Below the pieces are notes generated by a model that saw only the letters and a list, made by a program, of their open reading frames with translations, had not been told where the DNA came from and ran no database searches. DNA of 64,000 nucleotides from NCBI RefSeq assembly GCF_014698965.1, contig NZ_JACXAE010000086.1, forward strand, positions 248,001 to 312,000. The letters are read 5' to 3'. This document shows positions 46,376-54,919 of the stretch, piece by piece (the stretch's first letter is position 1; every line of letters begins with the position of its first letter). A program made the translations under genes and the position numbers. The DNA comes from Iningainema tapete BLCC-T55. GTDB lineage: Bacteria > Cyanobacteriota > Cyanobacteriia > Cyanobacteriales > Nostocaceae.

Positions 46376-47311
46376 TTACAAAGATTTTAAAATCTCTTCA
46401 TCTACAGAGAAATCAACGTCTGATTTATCTCTGCCCGATACAAGGTAATCATTTTCAAATGAGTCTTTTAGCCCAGAAATGAGATCAAACTCAGGTTGCC
46501 AGCCTAATTCTGTCATGGCTTTATTTATAGAAGCAAAAAAGTGTTGAGTGCGTAAGGGGAAAGCTTTGCGCTTGCCGAAATCAAATTTTTTCGGATCGTA
46601 ATGCACTATTTTGATTTCATCGGGTGATTTGCCTGCAGCAGCAGCGCAAGCGTGGGCTAAACCATCAAATGTGACAAAGCGATCGCCTGACACGTTGTAA
46701 ATTTGTTTTACTGCCAAAGCATTACCTAAAACCTTACTCATTGCCCGAGCTAAATCTTTAACATGACCTAACTGGGTAATGTGTAATCCATTACCAGGGA
46801 TAGGAATAGGGCGAGCGCGTACAATGCGGTCAAAAAACCAAGCTTCCAAATCATTGTAGTTTTGCGGACCGTAAATGTATGTAGGACGAATGGAAGTAAA
46901 AGGTAATCCTTGTTGCTCAAGATAAGCTTCCGTATCATGCTTACCCTTATGACGACTTTTGGGATCAACAGTATCCCCTTCAACATGAGGCATTTGGTCA
47001 GATTTGAGGTATACTCCAGCAGAACTCATGTAGACAAAATGTTGCACATGGTCTGGAAAAATTTCGCATAGTGGTTGAGTATCAGTAAGTTCTCGCCCAT
47101 TATTATCAAAAATGGCATGAAAACTTTCTGATGATAATTTTTCTTTTAAAGTCGCAGTGTCCGTGCGATCGCCTGTAATTGTTTTTACACCTTCCACAGG
47201 AGTTGGTCGATTCCCACGGTTGAAAAGTACTACATCATGTCCTTGTGCTACCAGTATTTGAGTCAGGTAGACACCAATGAACCGGGTACCACCCATAACT
47301 AAAATTCGCAT
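46376..47311 (-). CDS. NAD-dependent epimerase/dehydratase, CSP41-like
   Basis: 311 residues. Rossmann motif MRILVMGGTRFIGVYL, FVYMSSAGVYLKSDQMPH and RPTYIYGPQNYNDLEAWFFDRI place it in the atypical SDR group that includes plastid CSP41 RNA-binding proteins. The YxxxK active site is not evident. In cyanobacteria these proteins may act on nucleotide sugars or bind RNA; the position inside a polysaccharide locus favours a sugar role, but that is inference. Minus strand, with repeats upstream (47360-47410). Confidence 0.8.
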   Translation of the reverse strand: MRILVMGGTRFIGVYLTQILVAQGHDVVLFNRGNRPTPVEGVKTITGDRTDTATLKEKLSSESFHAIFDNNGRELTDTQPLCEIFPDHVQHFVYMSSAGVYLKSDQMPHVEGDTVDPKSRHKGKHDTEAYLEQQGLPFTSIRPTYIYGPQNYNDLEAWFFDRIVRARPIPIPGNGLHITQLGHVKDLARAMSKVLGNALAVKQIYNVSGDRFVTFDGLAHACAAAAGKSPDEIKIVHYDPKKFDFGKRKAFPLRTQHFFASINKAMTELGWQPEFDLISGLKDSFENDYLVSGRDKSDVDFSVDEEILKSL

Positions 47312-47363
47312 AAATTAAGAGTTTCCTATCTCCGTTGCTCCCTTAGGGCATGGCTAACGGCTA

Positions 47364-47410
47364 ATTGTTACAATTAACAATTAACAATTAACAATTAGCA
47401 ATTAACAATC
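47364..47410 (+). repeat. Heptamer tandem repeat (CAATTAA)
   Basis: Five or six imperfect CAATTAA units upstream of the epimerase start, the same family as in the nrt operon. Confidence 0.8.
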
Positions 47411-47575
47411 CCCAATTTGAGGTTATCAGGTTGCGGCATCAGTTAGGAACCTCTTTTACTGAGATTACGTCTGTTGTGTCAATGTGGGGCGTTTCCCACA
47501 AATTAAATAAAATGGGAAACTTTTCAGAGTTAACCGATCCTATGCCAATGTGTTCTCTACCAACTAAAGTTAGCT

Positions 47576-48718
47576 GTGCCCTTGAAATATGCTCTGGTAC
47601 ATGAATGGCTTACACCTAAAGCAACTGGTGGTTCAGAACTCGTTGTTCGGGAAATTCTGAATCACATTGATGCTGACTTGTACGCCCTGATCGATTTTGA
47701 ATCCAGCAATCCGTCGAGTTATTTATACAAACGTCAGATTGGCACGACGTTTCTCCAGCACCTACCTTTTGCTCGCAACGGTGTACAAAAATACCTCCCT
47801 TTGTTACCACTGGCAATTGAACAACTGGATTTACGTCAATATGACGTAATTCTGTCATCATCTCATGCTGTTGCCAAAGGAGTCTTGACCACTGGCGATC
47901 AGTTACACATTTGTTACTGTCACAGCCCAATGCGCTATCTGTGGGAATTAACCTTTGATTATTTAAGGCAAAGCAAAGTGGGTAGTGGTTTATCTGGATG
48001 GGCGACAAAGTACTTATTGCATCGTTTGCGTCAATGGGATGTATTGACGGCAAATCGTGTCGATCACTTTATTGCCAATTCCCAATATACAGCTCGTCGT
48101 ATTTGGCGTTGCTACCGTCGAGAAGCAACAGTCATCTATCCGCCAGTTAATACCGAGGGTTTTTCTTTTTTGGCTGATAAAGAGGACTTTTACCTAACTG
48201 TTTCCCGGTTAGTGAGTTACAAGCAAGTATCTTTAATAGTCAAGGCTTTTAATGAATTGCAACGACCTTTAGTAGTAATAGGTACTGGACCTGAAATGAA
48301 AAAAATTCGTCAACTAGCAAATTCTAATATAAAAATAATGGGATGGCAACCAGATGATGTAGTAAAAAAATATATGGCGTATGCTAAAGGGTTTGTATAT
48401 GCAGCTTGTGAAGATTTTGGCATTGCCCCTGTGGAGGCACAGGCTTGCGGTACTCCTGTAATTGCCTATGGTGGTGGTGGTGCATTGGAAACAGTGCGGG
48501 ATATTCGCTGTTGCCCAGATACAGGAACAGGAATATTATTCCACCAACAAACAGAAGCAGCTTTGGTAGCAGCGGTAGAAAACTTTGAAGCGCTGCAAGG
48601 AAAGTTTAATCCTGAGAATGCCCTCAAGCACGCTGCCCGATTTTCCCCGCAAATATTCATGCAGCACTACCTGGAATTTGTCAATACTACATGTAGCAAA
48701 AGACTGTCTCCCAATTGA
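47576..48718 (+). CDS. Family 4 glycosyltransferase
   Basis: 380 residues from a GTG (the ATG codons upstream are out of frame). N-terminus MPLKYALVHEWLTPKATGGSELVV and the motif ICYCHSPMRYLWELTFDYL are typical of mannosyl/fucosyl-type GT4 enzymes of cyanobacterial polysaccharide loci. The donor half has DFYLTVSRLVSYKQVSLIVKAF and the E-x7-E element EDFGIAPVEAQACGTPVIAYGGGGALETV. It precedes the initiating transferase and the GDP-fucose genes, so a GDP-sugar donor is plausible. Confidence 0.87.
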   Translation: MPLKYALVHEWLTPKATGGSELVVREILNHIDADLYALIDFESSNPSSYLYKRQIGTTFLQHLPFARNGVQKYLPLLPLAIEQLDLRQYDVILSSSHAVAKGVLTTGDQLHICYCHSPMRYLWELTFDYLRQSKVGSGLSGWATKYLLHRLRQWDVLTANRVDHFIANSQYTARRIWRCYRREATVIYPPVNTEGFSFLADKEDFYLTVSRLVSYKQVSLIVKAFNELQRPLVVIGTGPEMKKIRQLANSNIKIMGWQPDDVVKKYMAYAKGFVYAACEDFGIAPVEAQACGTPVIAYGGGGALETVRDIRCCPDTGTGILFHQQTEAALVAAVENFEALQGKFNPENALKHAARFSPQIFMQHYLEFVNTTCSKRLSPN

Positions 48719-48827
48719 TAGTCTTGTTATTTTCGTGAGTTTTTCCGGCTTTTGGAAATTTGCCTCCAGAAGAACCTCCTTTTAGCTTTAAGATTGGGAC
48801 TATGTGTGGTGTGGATTGTTAAGGAGT

Positions 48828-49586
48828 ATGATGACTGCCCAGAGCTCACTCCTCTCCGGCAAGCGAAGCCTACGGCAAGCGAAGAGCGTGTCTACGCGTA
48901 CTTTCTTAAAACGTGGTCAACCGAAAAAGACGCCTAGATATAAAGCCAGTTTGTCTTTTCGGGCTTTACACGGAGAGTTTGCCAAACGACTGTTCGATAT
49001 TGTGTTTTCACTGTTGGTACTAATCTTGTTTTCTCCGGTTTATTTAATTTTGGCTCTCCTAATTGCTTTTAGCTCAGAGGGTCCAATTTTTTATATCCAA
49101 GAAAGAGTCGGTAAAAATTACAAACCCTTTAATTGTATTAAATTCCGGACAATGGTTAGAAATGCCGACGAAGTTCTCATGCTTTTGATGGAAAGAGAGC
49201 CTGCTCTGCGGCAAGAATTCGAGCATAATTTTAAGCTCAAAAAAGATCCTAGAATTACAACTATAGGTCGATTTTTGCGCATCACTAGCTTGGATGAGTT
49301 TCCTCAATTTTGGAATGTGTTAAAAGGAGACATGAGTGTTGTCGGTCCGCGACCTTTGGTAGCTGAAGAACTACCGAAGTATGGTTGTTATATTGACGAC
49401 ATTCTAACTATTCGCCCAGGAATCACTGGGTTATGGCAAGTGTCTGGACGTAACGACATTCCATATCCTCGCCGAGTACAAATAGACCTGCATTATGTCA
49501 AATTCAGAAATTTTTTACTGGATTTATGGATAATCGTCAAAACAATAGGTGTTGTGATGATTCCCAAAGATAACGGCGCATATTAA
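48828..49586 (+). CDS. Initiating sugar-phosphate transferase (WcaJ/RfbP type)
   Basis: 252 residues; ATGATG at 48828/48831 after AAGGAG. The bacterial-sugar-transferase domain is complete: one membrane segment (RLFDIVFSLLVLILFSPVYLILALL), FNCIKFRTMVRNADEVL, SLDEFPQFWNVLKGDMSVVGPRPL and ITGLWQVSGRND. It moves a hexose-1-phosphate onto undecaprenyl phosphate to start repeat-unit synthesis. It lacks the extra N-terminal membrane spans of long WbaP proteins. The first ~45 residues are basic and repeat-derived (see 48849-48900). Confidence 0.9.
   Translation: MMTAQSSLLSGKRSLRQAKSVSTRTFLKRGQPKKTPRYKASLSFRALHGEFAKRLFDIVFSLLVLILFSPVYLILALLIAFSSEGPIFYIQERVGKNYKPFNCIKFRTMVRNADEVLMLLMEREPALRQEFEHNFKLKKDPRITTIGRFLRITSLDEFPQFWNVLKGDMSVVGPRPLVAEELPKYGCYIDDILTIRPGITGLWQVSGRNDIPYPRRVQIDLHYVKFRNFLLDLWIIVKTIGVVMIPKDNGAY
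48849..48900. repeat. Repeat inside the start of the sugar-transferase gene
   Basis: Two copies of GGCAAGCGAAG (48859 and 48874) followed by GAGCGTGTCTACGC, a dispersed cyanobacterial repeat, here read in frame as part of a basic N-terminal tail. A related sequence (GCGTAGACA) is at 27705-27713. Confidence 0.6.
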
Positions 49587-49593
49587 TCTGTAG

Positions 49594-49614
49594 AGACGCC
49601 CCGTTGGGGCGTCT
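49594..49614 (+). terminator. Hairpin after the sugar-transferase gene
   Basis: Arms AGACGCCCC/GGGGCGTCT with a 3-base loop, eight bases after the stop codon; T-rich sequence follows (GTTCTTAGGTT). Likely terminator and a variant of the GTAGAGACG family. Confidence 0.65.
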
Positions 49615-49973
49615 GTTCTTAGGTTAGAAAAAAATAAATTTGATTTAAGTAACAGAAAAAGTAAAATAAGTTGAAATCTTTTAAATCAGAGCCTTCAAGA
49701 GCGATCGCCTAAATTAAAACTTGACAAAGAACACAAATATATTGAATTATTATTTGTAAAGATTAAAAACTTTATATCTTGCCAGTCCAAAATACTTAAA
49801 TAAGAGGAGTTTACTATAAACATCCCTTTCTATCAGCATATCCACTTACAAAATCTAGTAAAGTTGTAAGTGATAACCGTGTGTTTACCATTGGGCAATT
49901 TAGCAAATAGCTGCTAGATTGTACCAAGTCATCCTGTATAAATGTGATCATAACAGACAAGGGATAATTGAGC
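49615..49973. other. Gene-free region upstream of gmd
   Basis: About 360 bases, A+T rich, no trusted coding frame. It holds one HIP1 octamer and the AAGGGAT ribosome site of gmd at its right end. Confidence 0.5.
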
Positions 49974-51053
49974 ATGACGCATTCTAAGCGAGCCCTAATT
50001 ACTGGTATTACTGGTCAAGATGGTTCTTATCTAAGTGAGTTTTTACTCAAGCAAGGTTATGAGGTTCATGGTATAATTCGCCGAACTTCTACCTTCAACA
50101 CTGATCGCATCGATCACATATACGAAGATCCTCACAAAGAGGGAGCAAGGCTAAAACTTCATTACGGTGACTTAACAGACGGAACCACATTGCGCCGCAT
50201 CTTAGAAGAAGTTCAGCCAGTAGAAATTTACAATCTGGGCGCTCAATCTCATGTAAGAGTAAGCTTTGATTCTCCAGAATATACAGTCGATGCAGTAGGA
50301 ATGGGAACCCTACGTTTATTAGAAGCAATCCGTGATTACCAACATCGCACTGGCATCCAAGTAAGATTCTACCAAGCTGGCTCTTCAGAAATGTATGGTT
50401 TGGTACAAGAAGTTCCCCAAAAGGAAACAACGCCTTTTTACCCCCGTAGCCCCTATGCCTGTGCGAAGGTTTATGCCCACTGGCAAACAGTAAATTACCG
50501 CGAATCTTACGGAATGTTTGCTTGTAATGGTATACTGTTTAACCATGAATCACCGCGACGGGGTGAAACGTTTGTCACACGCAAAGTTACTAGGGCAGTT
50601 GCCAGAATTGTTGCCGGGAAACAGGCAAAGCTCTACATGGGTAATCTTGATGCTAAACGTGATTGGGGCTATGCCAAAGATTACGTCAAAGCGATGTGGT
50701 TGATGCTACAACAATCTGAGCCAGACGATTACGTTGTTGCTACAGGTGAAACTCACTCAGTACGCGAGTTTTTAGAACTAGCGTTTGATTATGTCAACCT
50801 CAATTGGCAAGATTTTGTGGAGTTTGATGAGCGCTATCTCCGTCCGGCTGAGGTAGATTTATTAATCGGGGACTCTACAAAGGCACAGCAAAAGTTAGGC
50901 TGGAAACCTTCAGTCACATTTGAGCAATTAGTCGCCCTGATGGTAGAAGCGGACTTACAAGCGATAGGACTGACTTCACCAAATGGAAAAGTGGCAAAAG
51001 TAATTAAGGATAATGCCATGATTCGGCAAGAACTGGGCGTACTCCACTTCTGA
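49974..51053 (+). CDS. gmd: GDP-mannose 4,6-dehydratase
   Basis: 359 residues from the ATG (a TTG at 49968 would add two). Rossmann motif [19 protein letters not shown], then [23 protein letters not shown] and catalytic [15 protein letters not shown] with Y-x3-K. It converts GDP-mannose to GDP-4-keto-6-deoxymannose, the first step to GDP-L-fucose. Separated from fcl by only 21 bases, so they form an operon. Confidence 0.95.
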   Translation: MTHSKRALITGITGQDGSYLSEFLLKQGYEVHGIIRRTSTFNTDRIDHIYEDPHKEGARLKLHYGDLTDGTTLRRILEEVQPVEIYNLGAQSHVRVSFDSPEYTVDAVGMGTLRLLEAIRDYQHRTGIQVRFYQAGSSEMYGLVQEVPQKETTPFYPRSPYACAKVYAHWQTVNYRESYGMFACNGILFNHESPRRGETFVTRKVTRAVARIVAGKQAKLYMGNLDAKRDWGYAKDYVKAMWLMLQQSEPDDYVVATGETHSVREFLELAFDYVNLNWQDFVEFDERYLRPAEVDLLIGDSTKAQQKLGWKPSVTFEQLVALMVEADLQAIGLTSPNGKVAKVIKDNAMIRQELGVLHF

Positions 51054-51074
51054 TCTACAAACTTTGACAAAAAT

Positions 51075-52019
51075 ATGAACGCCTTAGAACTAAAGAGCAA
51101 ACGCATCCTAGTTACCGGTGGGGCTGGTTTCCTGGGACGTCAGGTGATCAACCAACTGACACTAGCAGGCGCAGAGCAAGAGAAAATAACAGTAGTGCGA
51201 TCGCGTGACTGCAATTTGTGCGTCATGGAAAATTGCCAACGTGCAGTTGACCAACAAGATATTATCATCCACCTAGCAGCTCACGTTGGTGGCATTGGTC
51301 TAAATCGAGAAAAACCAGCCGAATTGTTCTACGACAATTTGATGATGGGGACACAGCTGATTCATGCAGCTTATCAAGCTGGAGTAGAAAAATTTGTCTG
51401 TGTTGGCACTATCTGTGCCTACCCCAAATTTACCCCAGTTCCATTCAAAGAAGATGACCTTTGGAATGGCTACCCAGAAGAAACCAACGCCCCTTATGGC
51501 ATCGCCAAAAAAGCCCTTCTCGTCCAACTCCAAGCTTATCGCCAGCAGTACGGTTTCAACGGTATTTATTTATTACCAGTAAACTTATACGGACCAGAAG
51601 ACAACTTCGATCCCAGAAGTTCCCATGTCATCCCCGCTTTGATTCGTAAAGTTCAGGAAGCACAACTGAAGGGAGAAAAGAAACTCCCAGTTTGGGGTGA
51701 TGGCAGTCCTACCCGTGAGTTCTTGTATTCCGAAGATGCCGCACGAGGCATTGTTATGGGTACTCAATTATACAACGATCCCGAACCAGTGAACTTGGGA
51801 ACAGGCTATGAAATCTCCATCCACGATTTGATTAATCTCATCTGCGAGTTAATGGAGTTTGATGGCGAAATTGTTTGGGAAACCGACAAACCCAATGGAC
51901 AACCCCGCCGTTGTTTGGATACCGAACGGGCAAAGCAGGCCTTTGGTTTTACCGCTCAAGTAGATTTCAAGCAAGGTTTGAAAAACACAATTGAGTGGTG
52001 GCGCAAAAACGCTGCATGA
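51075..52019 (+). CDS. fcl: GDP-L-fucose synthase
   Basis: 314 residues. Rossmann motif [52 protein letters not shown] and catalytic [13 protein letters not shown] (Y-x3-K). It epimerises and reduces the gmd product to GDP-L-fucose. With gmd it supplies fucose to the polysaccharide made by this locus. Followed by a strong hairpin. Confidence 0.95.
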   Translation: MNALELKSKRILVTGGAGFLGRQVINQLTLAGAEQEKITVVRSRDCNLCVMENCQRAVDQQDIIIHLAAHVGGIGLNREKPAELFYDNLMMGTQLIHAAYQAGVEKFVCVGTICAYPKFTPVPFKEDDLWNGYPEETNAPYGIAKKALLVQLQAYRQQYGFNGIYLLPVNLYGPEDNFDPRSSHVIPALIRKVQEAQLKGEKKLPVWGDGSPTREFLYSEDAARGIVMGTQLYNDPEPVNLGTGYEISIHDLINLICELMEFDGEIVWETDKPNGQPRRCLDTERAKQAFGFTAQVDFKQGLKNTIEWWRKNAA

Positions 52020-52022
52020 TCG

Positions 52023-52055
52023 AGATCCCCGACTTCTTTAAGAAGTCGGGGATCT
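52023..52055. terminator. 16-bp perfect hairpin between convergent genes
   Basis: Arms AGATCCCCGACTTCTT (52023-52038) and exact complement (52040-52055) between fcl (+) and the SDR gene (-). It differs from 2405-2437 by one base pair. Likely bidirectional terminator. Confidence 0.75.
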
Positions 52056-52066
52056 GTTTCATTTAA

Positions 52067-53008
52067 CTACTTAGTTATATAACCACCTGTGGCATCAATA
52101 TCAGTGCCAACCATAATCGTGGCATCTTCAGAAGATAGCCACATGACAACTCGTGCCATTTCTTCTGCCGTTGCTAACCTGTTGATTGGATACTCTTTAG
52201 CAGTAGTTTCTATCGTAGTACCCCAAGAACTTAGTGCGCGGCGCAACATGGGCGTGTCAACAGCGCCAGGGGAAAAGGAGTTGACACGGATATTTTTGCT
52301 TGTAAGTTCCATTGCCCCAGTTCTTGTTAAAGACATGATTCCAGCCTTACTTGCCCCGTAAGGCGCAATATTTGGAAAGCCTTGATGTCCACCAACAGAA
52401 GCTGTGTTTACAATTATACCACCACCCAGCCTACTCATAACGGGAATCTCATACTTCATCGACAGAAAAACGCCTGTCGCATTTGTTGCTATAACGTTGT
52501 TCCACTCCTCCAATGACAATTCTGCGATACTTTTTGGTGGAGCTTCGATCCCAGCGTTGTTGAAGGCAATGTCTATACGGCGGTATTTCTGAACACAGCC
52601 ATTAATGAAATTTCTGACATCGCCTTCTTTTCTCACATCTGCTTGCATATAAGTCGCTTCACCACCAAAGGCTTGAATTTCGCGCACATTCGCTTCACCT
52701 AAATTTGTCCGACGACCACAGAAAAACACTTTGGCTCCTTCTTTGGTAAAAGCGTAAGCAGTAGCTTTACCGATACCAGATGTAGCTCCGGTAATCAGTA
52801 CAACTTTGTCTTTGAATCTGCCGTTAGGATTTGCTTTAGCAGTTTCTGGTTCTACTGGTTTTTGAGTGTTGGCAAAAGCACTTTTAGTTGTTGTGGCTGC
52901 TGCTAATCCCACTACTCCTGCACCAATAATTTCGCGCCGCGTAATTGGGGAATTTTTTCTTTTACTACTTTCGTCTGATTGTTGATTCGGATTTTTTGTG
53001 CTGCTCAT
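52067..53008 (-). CDS. Short-chain dehydrogenase with twin-arginine-type signal (paralogue)
   Basis: 313 residues from the Met giving MSSTKNPNQQSDESSKRK; an ATG at 53035 adds nine. The signal ITRREIIGAGVVGLAAATTTKSAFA is Tat-like. The SDR core shows TGATSGIGKATAYAF, NNAGIEAPPKS and YGASKAGI. It resembles 17368-18276 throughout, including the NTQKP linker after the signal. It lies 193 bases downstream of an AraC-family gene on the same strand, which probably controls it. Confidence 0.87.
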   Translation of the reverse strand: MSSTKNPNQQSDESSKRKNSPITRREIIGAGVVGLAAATTTKSAFANTQKPVEPETAKANPNGRFKDKVVLITGATSGIGKATAYAFTKEGAKVFFCGRRTNLGEANVREIQAFGGEATYMQADVRKEGDVRNFINGCVQKYRRIDIAFNNAGIEAPPKSIAELSLEEWNNVIATNATGVFLSMKYEIPVMSRLGGGIIVNTASVGGHQGFPNIAPYGASKAGIMSLTRTGAMELTSKNIRVNSFSPGAVDTPMLRRALSSWGTTIETTAKEYPINRLATAEEMARVVMWLSSEDATIMVGTDIDATGGYITK

Positions 53009-53090
53009 GGCAAGTTTCCAGCGGTGTACTCTCAAATCAAAGGAGGAAATAGAACAATAGACATCGACCGAATTTAATTGCGCATTATCT

Positions 53091-53119
53091 GTCGAGACGT
53101 TCCGCCGGAACGTCTCTAC
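53091..53119. repeat. GTAGAGACG palindrome
   Basis: Arms GTCGAGACGTTCC and GGAACGTCTCTAC around GCC, in the gap between the AraC and SDR genes; one arm has a point change. Confidence 0.75.
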
Positions 53120-53201
53120 TGTTTGCCATATTACAGAAATTTGTCAAGGCTGTCTTTTCAGTTCTTACGCTAAATGTTGTAATCTTACGAAAAATGTAGG
53201 T

Positions 53202-54101
53202 CTAAAATTTGGTTTGTTCTCGATACGCTCTTGGCGTTGTTCCCATTAACCTCCGAAACACTGTGGTAAAGTGGCTATGGTTCTGGAAACCCACGCGATC
53301 GCAAACCTCAATAATTGATAATTTATTCTCAGCTAGTAATGCCTTAGCCCACTCAATTCTGCACTTGAGTACGTACTGATGGGGAGACAAACCAGTTGAT
53401 CGTTTGAACAAACTGATAAAGTAATTTGGGCTTAACTTGACCACGGCAGCAAGTTCAGCTAAGGTTAAATCTCGTGATAAATTATCGTTTATATACTCAA
53501 TTGCTAGGCGTAACTTGGACGGCGGTAGACCATCAGTGTATTTTTTAATAGTTGGTAATGCTGAATAATGTCTAAGGAGATGAACAGCTAGCGTGGTTGC
53601 CATCGATTCCACGTAGAGACGACTCATGGCTACCCCATCTTTAACCTCTGCCAACAGTGCTAACCCCATCTGTTGGATGAGTGGATCGCGGATTCTTAAG
53701 TGTGGAATAATCTCAACATGGTTAGCTTCTAGGGATTGCTCTGTGGCTTTTACAACTAATTCCGGCTCTAAACGCAGAGCAATATATTCAGCTATTCCGT
53801 ACCAGCGCTCCCAGTTTGGCAGATGAGCTGGTATTACACTCAAATCACCACTGACTGAGTACCCGCTTTGAAATCGTCCATTCACCACATTTTCTACCTT
53901 GATAGGAGAACCAACTTGAATGGCAATTAGGTGTTGTGGCAGGCAATGTTCAGGAATTTCAAAGGAGGGTTGACGATGATGTTCTATGATAATGCCATTC
54001 CACGCTTGCGGCTTGCTGGAAAGAATAGGTAAATTGGGCAGAATATCTGGCAGAGTAACTTTATCAATGGAGTCTTCGGTTTTAGGCTTATCCTCAGGCA
54101 T
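53202..54101 (-). CDS. AraC-family transcriptional regulator
   Basis: 299 residues. A variable cupin-like sensing half is followed by the AraC DNA-binding domain with two helix-turn-helix units: NLSRDLTLAELAAVVKLSPNYFISLFKRSTGLSPHQYVLKCRI and LSIIEVCDRVGFQNHSHFTTVFRRLMGTTPRAYR. It probably controls the SDR gene downstream; the inducer is unknown. The start is placed at MPEDKPKTEDS. Confidence 0.9.
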   Translation of the reverse strand: MPEDKPKTEDSIDKVTLPDILPNLPILSSKPQAWNGIIIEHHRQPSFEIPEHCLPQHLIAIQVGSPIKVENVVNGRFQSGYSVSGDLSVIPAHLPNWERWYGIAEYIALRLEPELVVKATEQSLEANHVEIIPHLRIRDPLIQQMGLALLAEVKDGVAMSRLYVESMATTLAVHLLRHYSALPTIKKYTDGLPPSKLRLAIEYINDNLSRDLTLAELAAVVKLSPNYFISLFKRSTGLSPHQYVLKCRIEWAKALLAENKLSIIEVCDRVGFQNHSHFTTVFRRLMGTTPRAYREQTKF

Positions 54102-54110
54102 GATTTTGGA

Positions 54111-54290
54111 ATGGAAAAAGTAGAACTACGCAAATCGCTGCTCAAAACCCGTCAATTAATGACAGTAGCACAGTGGAGAGAAAAGAGCGATCGCTCTTGT
54201 GCCTATTTACCTCAGTTACCGATTGAACCGTGGGAAAAACTTTTACAAGCTATTTGCACAAAAACAGGGAAAATATCTTTCAGTTGGTAG
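54111..54290 (+). pseudogene. Internally deleted 5-formyltetrahydrofolate cyclo-ligase copy
   Basis: A 59-codon frame whose first ~28 codons (EKVELRKSLLKTRQLMTVAQ) nearly match the intact gene at 54912-55502. The remainder (AYLPQLPIEPWEKLL, then TKTGKISF) matches that gene's C-terminus. About 115 central codons, including the ATP site GYGGGYYDR, are missing. A HIP1 octamer (GCGATCGC, 54187-54194) sits exactly at the junction. It cannot be active. With the intact copy it brackets the RelE/Phd pair. Confidence 0.75.
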
Positions 54291-54341
54291 GGCAAATTCC
54301 CCTACTTATTGTTTTTAGCAGTACAATTATGCTTGTAAGGC

Positions 54342-54665
54342 ATGACACCACAGCAACCCTTTGAACTAATCTATGCTTCTGAAGTAGTGCAGCATCTCTT
54401 GGCAATTGAGCGCAAATATCATTCACAGATCCGTAGTATAATTGAGGAGCAGCTAAGCTATGAACCAGAAGTTGAGACACGTAACCGAAAACCATTGCTA
54501 CGACCATCGGAATTAGGCTTTACTTGGGAATTACGCTTTGGTTCCAATAATCGATTTCGGGTGTTTTATCGAACTGAGTTATCAGAAAAACAAGTTTATA
54601 TTCTAGCTATTGGTGTCAAAGATGGTAATACCTTATTTATAGGCGGCGAGGAATTTGAATTATGA
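54342..54665 (+). CDS. RelE/ParE-superfamily toxin
   Basis: 107 residues: FELIYASEVVQHLLAIERKYHSQIRSIIEEQL, LGFTWELRFGSNNRFRVFYRTELSEKQVYILAIGVK is the RelE fold of the Phd-associated (RelE-like, cytotoxic) group. It precedes its antitoxin, the reverse of most type II pairs. The antitoxin start overlaps its stop by four bases (ATGA). The frame is intact. Confidence 0.82.
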   Translation: MTPQQPFELIYASEVVQHLLAIERKYHSQIRSIIEEQLSYEPEVETRNRKPLLRPSELGFTWELRFGSNNRFRVFYRTELSEKQVYILAIGVKDGNTLFIGGEEFEL

Positions 54666-54919
54666 AAACTGTAACAATAGATGAAATCAAGGCAAATTTT
54701 AGTGAATACTTGAAACAATCTCAAAGTGAGCCGATTCTAATTATAGAAAATGGTCGCCCAGTAGCTGCAATTAATGTGGTTGTGGACGCAGAGGAATTAG
54801 AACGCCTGAGCTTAGCACATAATTCTCAATTCAATCAATTGTTGGAGACGGCTGAGCAAAGTATCCAAGAAACTGGCGGGATTAAGCATGATGACTTTTG
54901 GAAATTAGTAGATGGCTAG
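54662..54919 (+). CDS. Phd/YefM-family antitoxin
   Basis: 85 residues. MKTVTIDEIKANFSEYLKQ and PILIIENGRPVAAINVV is the Phd/YefM DNA-binding fold; the tail (ETGGIKHDDFWKLVDG) is the toxin-binding part. It is second in the operon, and its last eight bases overlap the start of the cyclo-ligase gene, so the metabolic gene is now tied to the toxin-antitoxin transcript. Confidence 0.85.
   Translation: MKTVTIDEIKANFSEYLKQSQSEPILIIENGRPVAAINVVVDAEELERLSLAHNSQFNQLLETAEQSIQETGGIKHDDFWKLVDG

Noticed and set aside
48752-48937. Frame across the sugar-transferase start
   Set aside because: It is read out of frame with the transferase and covers only the dispersed repeat region.
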